A stretch of DNA of 26,594 nt from Apostichopus californicus. Its lineage: Eukaryota; Echinodermata; Holothuroidea; Aspidochirotida; Stichopodidae. This document shows positions 21,207 through 26,594 of the stretch, in pieces. The position numbers and the translations under genes are program-made. Location of the stretch: positions 1 to 26,594 of the forward strand of contig JAIPMN010018954.1 of the NCBI GenBank assembly GCA_020650975.1, in the 5' to 3' direction. Numbering within the stretch: the first letter of the stretch is position 1; the number at the start of each line of letters is the position of its first letter. The notes beneath the pieces were generated by a model. That model saw nothing but the letters and a program-made list of their open reading frames with translations. It was not told the origin of the DNA and ran no database searches.

Positions 21207-21914
21207 CTAAACCTATACACTCAACCATGGCAAGCATGACCATTTCAAAACAATTAATGATTCACAGGCTTATAAACTTTCAGTTTGTATCTGCAGACAA
21301 CAGAATACATTGAGAGTTGATCAATTTCACATTGATTTGTTAGTTTCTACTTTTCAAATGATGTATTATAAGTGAATTGCTAATTCAGCTACATTGGGAC
21401 AAACTGCAATATGTGTAATATATGTAATATAATGTACTGTAAGAACATTGGACACCCCATACACCTGGCCGTTTTACACTTCCATCAGAGCGTCGCAAAC
21501 TTAACAACAATCCTAATTTTAAATCTAGAGTCAGTTATACATGTATGTATCTGCGTATGTAACATCTGCTACAGAGCTTGAATACAGAGTTCAGCATCCT
21601 TTATGAGTCCTGAGTGTCACAGTTTAACCTATTGCTTGTTGCATTCCCTACCTGCTGTCCCACCTCGTTCCCCTGCTGCTCCACCCCCCCCCCCCAAAAA
21701 CAAAGAAGAAGAGAAAATACAGAATGAAAATCCCAGCTAGGATATATTACCTCCTTCTTAAAACAAGACCATTTTTATTGCTCTATTAACAATTCTCCTT
21801 AAACATATACTTGCTGTATCTTTGTGCTTTTGTTTTTTTAAGTTACATTCTTTTGTTGCCAAAAAAGCTGAATCTATGGACTTAATCTACCACTATCTGT
21901 TTGGCTTATTGCAG

Positions 21915-22167
21915 ACTGCCGTTTCCATGGCTTATCTGGAGCTTCGTCAATTCTCTCTCACCTGTGACAGTGACGAGTACGGGACTCTTCTGTTCAATTC
22001 TCCTGCTCTTCCTCATGTTACTGTTCGTGATAATAACGATCGCTGTTTGCCGTTGGCGAATGACCAAGATGCTAGGAATGACCATGTTCATGCTATACGT
22101 AGTCTTTCTTACCGTGAGTTTACTCCTGGAGTTTGGGAAAATACCCTGCATCAACATAGGCCTATAG
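21915..22167 (+). CDS. SLC24A2-like: NCKX-type exchanger, last coding exon with stop codon
   Basis: The first base (A) completes the split glycine codon GG|A, and 83 codons and TAG follow. The product begins LPFPWLIWSFVNSLSP, which finishes the alpha-2 region. Two strongly hydrophobic helices follow: LFCSILLLFLMLLFVIITIAVC and LGMTMFMLYVVFLTVSLLLEF, separated by the basic loop RWRMTKM. The tail is short (GKIPCINIGL), as in NCKX1/2, which end soon after the last helix. The acceptor is TTATTGCAG ending at 21914. No frameshift or premature stop is present. Two other long open frames overlap this exon (one on each strand); both are read-through of the same bases and lack family similarity. In NCKX proteins this C-terminal helix cluster packs with the N-terminal cluster to form the transport core in the plasma membrane. 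The 3' UTR starts at 22168. Confidence 0.96.
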
Positions 22168-22860
22168 TAGCCATCCATGGTCAAGCTAGTACCCTAAACC
22201 GGTAACCTAACTTTGACTGACTTTTTGACCTCCCGTTTGAGTCGGTGGGGGCAAAAGAAAAAAAGGAATCCAGAATAATTGGAAACGGAACACCAGAGAT
22301 TTGAACCAGTCAAAAGTACAAAAGACAGTCGACCAGATCCTAACACCAGCGTCAGATGAATAATACAAACGGAGGATGTATACTCAAAGAGTGAATTACC
22401 ATCGATACAAACATACTCCTCAAAATGCTCAAATTTGTTACTTATAATTATCAGTTAGGAATCCTTCCTGGACAAATGACCATTTACCTGTAATCACTCT
22501 GACCAAAGGTTCTGTGATTGACTAACACATGGCTCGATCACTCTTTTATGATGGTTTTCAGTTATTTTTTTATTTTAATCTTATAATAATTATTTGACTG
22601 CCCATTGTCGTTTCATGACCTTTGATTACTTGCTCTTCTTTCATGACTTTAAAGCAGCATTTTGCATCCTTTTCTATGATTTATCTCAACCTCACTGACT
22701 CCACTATGCCATAACAACATACATACAGTAACTAGCTTATCTATTTATATTTTACTTCAAATGGTGGCATAAAAGTCGAAAAATTTGCAACTTTCAACTT
22801 TGTTTTTCTCCAAGATATTTTCCGTTGGCATCCCAATAAACCTTGCCCATAATATGAATA
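22168..22860 (+). other. Probable 3' UTR of the NCKX gene
   Basis: This is the untranslated sequence after the TAG stop, running to about 20 bases past the first AATAAA on the + strand. It is AT-rich with no open frame or known repeat. The end is inferred from the poly(A) signal, and longer transcripts using a later AATAAA near 23717 are possible. Confidence 0.5.
22835..22840 (+). promoter_or_regulatory. Candidate poly(A) signal AATAAA
   Basis: This is the first canonical hexamer after the NCKX stop codon, 668 bases downstream. A moderately GT-rich stretch (TTTGTGTACAG) lies about 75 bases further on, which is rather far. AATAAA is frequent in AT-rich DNA, so the call is tentative. The next + strand AATAAA is at 23717-23722. 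Confidence 0.4.
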
Positions 22861-22938
22861 TTTAAACACTATGAACGTCATTGACCAATACGTAATACAA
22901 CACCATGCTCGATTTGTGTACAGTCTATATGGCAGTTG

Positions 22939-22967
22939 TACCAGGGAGTTCTATAACAACTCCCTGG
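22939..22967. repeat. Short palindromic repeat, copy 2
   Basis: ACCAGGGAGTT and AACTCCCTGGT form a perfect 11-bp stem with loop CTATAAC. It shares the stem and the right half-loop TAACAACTCCCTG with 10194-10214 and has five extra loop bases. It lies about 100 bp beyond the candidate NCKX poly(A) signal. Confidence 0.65.
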
Positions 22968-23460
22968 TTGTACCAACACAAAGTCTTGAATCTATTTTTA
23001 GCAACGGCTCATAACTAAACCTGCATCTCTGATTGGTTGAATTCAAACTAGTGGGTTTGGGGAACTGTATGCGATTAATTTTAAATGTGGAATTTGTCGT
23101 GGACACTTTTCTCATTATCTGCAAATATCCTTAATTACTCGCCAATTAACGTTGTTGGCAGGGAAAAACTTGGCTAATATCTTAGTTTGCTGTTTTGTGA
23201 TTGATATATGTAAAAAACTCGATGGACATGTCAAAAAAGTAGAAAACGGCGACCAAACGCAAAATGCTGCTTTAAGACTTCCTGCTATCGAATCATCTAA
23301 TAGCATACAGTACATGTATATGGTGTCCATTTCAGACTTAGAAGAGTGACGATGAAAGCTTTAATCAGAGATTGGATTTTATTTGCAGTGTATACTACCG
23401 TATCCTTCATTAAAACAACTACCTAAGATACCAGCTGCATTCAGCTACGTCTGGAATATC

Positions 23461-23530
23461 ATTCTCAAACATTTCGTCTTCTTTCTTTTCTTTCTTTCTT
23501 TATTTCTTTCCCTTTTCCTTTTTTTCTTGT
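23461..23530. repeat. Pyrimidine-rich (CTTT)n tract
   Basis: The tract consists of CTTT/TTTC repeats, almost purely pyrimidine on the + strand. It explains the F/L-rich open frame that spans it. Confidence 0.9.
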
Positions 23531-23983
23531 ATAAATTTAAGAAAAATTCCAAATTTGAAATATTCTATTACTTTGGGGGAATATTTCAAGTTGACGAGAT
23601 TATTCTTCGTATCCAGTGCTTTCAGGAGGGTTTTAACAGATTCCGAGTAAAATTATCAGATTATTAACATAAATTTGAGAATTCCTCTAGGGGGTTTTGA
23701 TTTCCATATTTTGAATAATAAATAATGTGTATTAATTATGTCACAACCATGAATATGTCATGTGTGTTATGGCCATACTGTAGATCACCTGAGACGGAGT
23801 GAGGGTTTTGTAGATATAGTGCATATATAATTGCTTCAGTGACAAGGCTGTTTGCACTATTAAAATGAAGGTAGCACATCAGTTCAGTTTGCATTCAACA
23901 CTTTAGATGTTTACAGCAGCTTTTCGCTTCAAATTTGGTCATTTTGGTTTCCATGATAATCGTAACCTATGTAGTCATGCAGG

Positions 23984-24375
23984 CAGTGGCGGAGCTAGGG
24001 GTATTGGTCAGGGGGGGCGAGAATGGTCTGTAGAGGCGCTTTCGACACTATTTAAGCGGAGCGCCACCACAAGTTGGCGCGGAACGTACAGAAATTTTTT
24101 GAGTAAGGATACTCCCTAGATCGCCGGAAACGACCCTTTCCGGGCCTTGCTAATTTGCAGACAAACGAAGAATAAATAGCTGTTAGAGCATTTTGTCAGA
24201 AAATTACACCAACAAAATGTGACAAATGTCAATAGGTAGATGAGAGCGCAATAAAAAAGTCATTAACCGCGAATAAGTAAAAAGTGGTAAAAAGCTGAAA
24301 AGGGCGCCAGCGTCCATTTGAGCCCGTCAGGGGGGGCATCCGCCCCCCCCTGACTGTATGGACGCTCCGCCACTG
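23984..24375. mobile_element. hAT-type MITE, copy 2, with 8-bp TSDs
   Basis: This 392-bp copy of the element at 323-722 has the same 12-bp inverted ends CAGTGGCGGAGC. It is flanked by its own perfect 8-bp duplication CATGCAGG (23976-23983 and 24376-24383). Differences from copy 1 are scattered substitutions and shorter homopolymers, for example the G-run. It has no coding capacity. It sits about 1.8 kb past the NCKX stop and directly abuts the 145-bp tandem repeat that follows. Confidence 0.93.
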
Positions 24376-24411
24376 CATGCAGGCAGATGTGGGTGTGTGT
24401 GTGACGCCTTG

Positions 24412-24702
24412 CTTGTAAACACAATATCTCAAGAAGGGAAGCTTGGACCAATCTCTTATTTCGTGTGTAGGAGTAACACATTAAGTAGAAGGAGCCTATT
24501 GTTTTTGGAGGAGGTCAATGGTTATTTGGGTCACCAGGGGTCAAATTGTGAAAACCTTGTAAACATGATATCTCAAGAAGGGAAGCTTGGACCAATCTCA
24601 TATATTAATATGTTGTTGTGACACATTAAGTAAAAGAAACCTTTTGGTTTTTTTTGCGGGGGTCAAGGTCATTGGGGTCACCAGAGATCAAATTGTGGAA
24701 AC
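24412..24702. repeat. Two tandem copies of a roughly 145-bp unit
   Basis: The unit starts CTTGTAAACA(C/T)(A/G)ATATCTCA at 24412 and 24556, and a third start (CTTGTTTATAATC) decays at 24703. Each unit contains AAGAAGGGAAGCTTGGACCA, ACACATTAAGTA and GGGTCACCAG(G/A)GATCAAATTGTG-like blocks. A further decayed piece (GACCCCTATTGTTTTGGTGG) is seen near 25600. The overlapping open frames are repeat-driven. Confidence 0.88.
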
Positions 24703-24719
24703 CTTGTTTATAATCTACC

Positions 24720-26594
24720 CGTATCTCCCACCGACTAGCCCAATAGATAACATTTGCGTTACACCTCATAAGAATAGGAGAGGCTGTTGGCAATTGGAAA
24801 TTAACTTATGGGCATCCATAGAATTAGGATTCAGAAGTTGCACAAACCACCATTGGCTTAACTGTGTTGCTACCTGCATACGTCGTTGCTATTGGAATGA
24901 AGGATATCATTGTGAATAATTGCTTCAATATCTATATTCTGTTGTTGAAGTTTTGCATCATATTTTGCAACTGTCGAGATTCAGTGCCAAATAAAATCTT
25001 CGGTTTTGGATGTAGTTACGTTTGGGAAATGACCAGGCGCCGTTGACGAAACTTACCTGTCTCCTAGCTTGTTAGATATTTATCTATGACCAATCTCAAT
25101 GCGAATTAACTGTGTAAAATGGTTTGCTATCTGCACATGCAATATGTAGTGGAAGTTTTCATGTGCGGAGATTGTTAACAAACTTCACGGAGCATTTATA
25201 AACATACAGCGAAAACATCATTTAAAAATCTAAAATAACAATTTATTACAAGGAACGGTCGAAGCTTACGAAGTTCATTTTGTGTTTTAAAATCATTGAT
25301 AAAAATTGTTGGGTTCAATATATAAATTTCTCAACAAAAATTAAAAAGGTTTATTAAACATCGATATCTGTGACGTGACGGATTGGTTATGCGCAGGCAA
25401 CCCCTTTAAGAGTATTAAATTACTATATATCCTAATACACAAAGTTAAACAAGGTGTAACCACTTTATTCCAAGTTTCGCGATATTAAAATTCAAAACAA
25501 TACATATAATCATCTGTCATTTTGCATTTTACATGATATCTAACGATGGGAATCGTGGATACTTCTCTTACTTAGTGTTGATACATCATATTGAGTACAA
25601 GACCCCTATTGTTTTGGTGGAGGTGTGTATTGCCACAAACAGTAGACTGACATGTGATTATCATGCTATAGTGTAATTGTACATCAAATTAGTGGTTCGG
25701 GCCATTTATATTGTAACAGCTTTTTCTGGTTTAACAAGCACAAGTCTAGATCAATGAAGTCATCGAAACCTCAATGCATATTTTGCATTCTGGTTTAAAT
25801 ATAATATTGATTGTAAAAATCTCATTACAATACTCACCAGTGGACGTTTTCATTCACATGATGACAGAAAAGCCCAAAACTATTAAAGTTCTGATTTGTT
25901 CTTTGAATATGTGATAAAATATGCTCAAGGAAAGTTATCTCGATGACAGACTGATTGTTAACCAATTAATGTTCAAGTATGTGAAAGATTCTGGAGTAGT
26001 GTCTGATTTGATGTATCGTAATTCGATTTCGAGCAACTGGAAAGCTAGATTCGAAGAATTTGCAAGAAGTTGACCAGTCTGAGCAAAAACCCAACATCAA
26101 ATAGAGCAAGAAATAATCTCTTTGGCAGTAGTTACGTTGTAAGATGTTCCCAAGAATAGTGTCAATTCATCCCCCTCCCCCCCCCTCCCTCCTTTTTGTT
26201 TGGTTTCTTTGTAAAGTTACAGGTATAATTGAGATGAGTTGATTTTATGAACTTCAATCATACTAGGATCTTTACATCAGCAGAAACATTTCAACAACAA
26301 AAAAGGGAGACATTTATAATCTATAACTCAGTTCGCAAAATGCCAGACACGAAGCTAGGTAAACGGTTTAATCATTTTCAAGAAGGAATAAGGAGGATGG
26401 TTAACTACAGTATAGAGTCCAGAAATAATCTAAATGATGATGATAATCAACAGCCCCAAAACAATTGGAATTGTTATGAAACTGCAGACAGGATGAGGAG
26501 CTGTGTTATGAGTTTGCAGGGAATATAGTCAACGTTGTCACTCTAAGCTTGTGTTCATATGCCATTGCACCAAACACACATGGTATATCTCTCA
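24720..26594. other. No gene confirmed
   Basis: AT-rich DNA with a C-rich run near 26168-26192 and a decayed repeat piece near 25600. A 93-codon hydrophilic open frame at 26247-26528 is not recognised and has no supporting context. Confidence 0.55.

Larger units (their letters stand above)
20619..21914 (+). other. Last intron of the NCKX gene (1.3 kb)
   Basis: The intron starts GTGAGC and ends TTGCAG, and it splits a glycine codon after its second base. The first half is a minus-strand LINE 3' fragment. The second half is unremarkable apart from a poly-C run near 21686-21699 and T-rich stretches before the acceptor. Confidence 0.9.

Noticed and set aside
21822..22205. 127-codon + strand open frame over the last exon
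   Set aside because: It is an out-of-frame read of the NCKX exon; only the frame ending at 22167 continues the exchanger sequence and fits the splice phase.
22939..22967. Rho-independent terminator
   Set aside because: It is a hairpin without a T-tract in animal DNA, and the same motif recurs elsewhere as a repeat.
26247..26528. 93-codon hydrophilic open frame at the right end
   Set aside because: No recognisable domain, no clear splice or promoter context, and an AT-rich composition giving N/Q/D-rich codons by chance. It could be an exon of an unknown gene, but nothing supports that.

Overview
The window looks like AT-rich, intron-rich genomic DNA from a marine invertebrate animal, most likely a deuterostome such as an echinoderm. 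The evidence is one spliced animal gene with canonical GT-AG introns, an 11.7-kb intron, many degenerate interspersed repeats, tRNA-derived SINEs, MITEs of the hAT and Kolobok/T2 types, a LINE fragment, and several mini-satellites. There is no bacterial-style gene packing. A run of 10 Ns marks a scaffold gap. The species cannot be fixed from this sequence alone.

The only convincing protein-coding gene lies on the + strand. It is the last three coding exons of a K+-dependent Na+/Ca2+ exchanger of the NCKX1/NCKX2 (SLC24A1/2) type. The exons are 8680-8799, 20482-20618 and 21915-22167, the last including the stop codon. Joined in phase (0, then 2), they give a 169-residue C-terminus: one membrane helix, the complete alpha-2 ion-binding repeat, and the last membrane helices. 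Earlier exons (N-terminus, alpha-1 repeat, cytosolic loop) were not found in the first 8.6 kb and probably lie upstream. A plausible poly(A) signal sits at 22835-22840.

Region by region. 1-8679 is presumed intron or upstream DNA. It holds a 400-bp hAT MITE with perfect target-site duplications (TSDs), an inverted-repeat element that contains a mini-satellite which itself contains a Kolobok-like MITE, a tRNA-derived SINE, a triplicated 174-bp repeat and a 101-bp-spaced duplication. 8800-20481 is a large intron with a triplicated 113-bp repeat, a 15-bp GGACAAAATCCCCCC mini-satellite interrupted by the N gap, a second SINE, a roughly 700-bp array of 40-bp units, a second Kolobok-like MITE, and a nearly perfect 202-bp tandem duplication close to the alpha-2 exon. 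20619-21914 is an intron with a minus-strand LINE 3' fragment starting about 25 bp after the splice donor. 22168-26594 holds the 3' UTR, a dispersed palindrome, a second hAT MITE with perfect TSDs, and a 145-bp tandem repeat.

I see no new multi-gene system, CRISPR array, rRNA or functional tRNA gene. What is unusual here is repeat biology: transposon insertions dated by exact TSDs, paralogous empty sites next to one MITE, higher-order structure in two mini-satellites, compensatory changes between SINE copies, and a palindrome shared by two distant sites.
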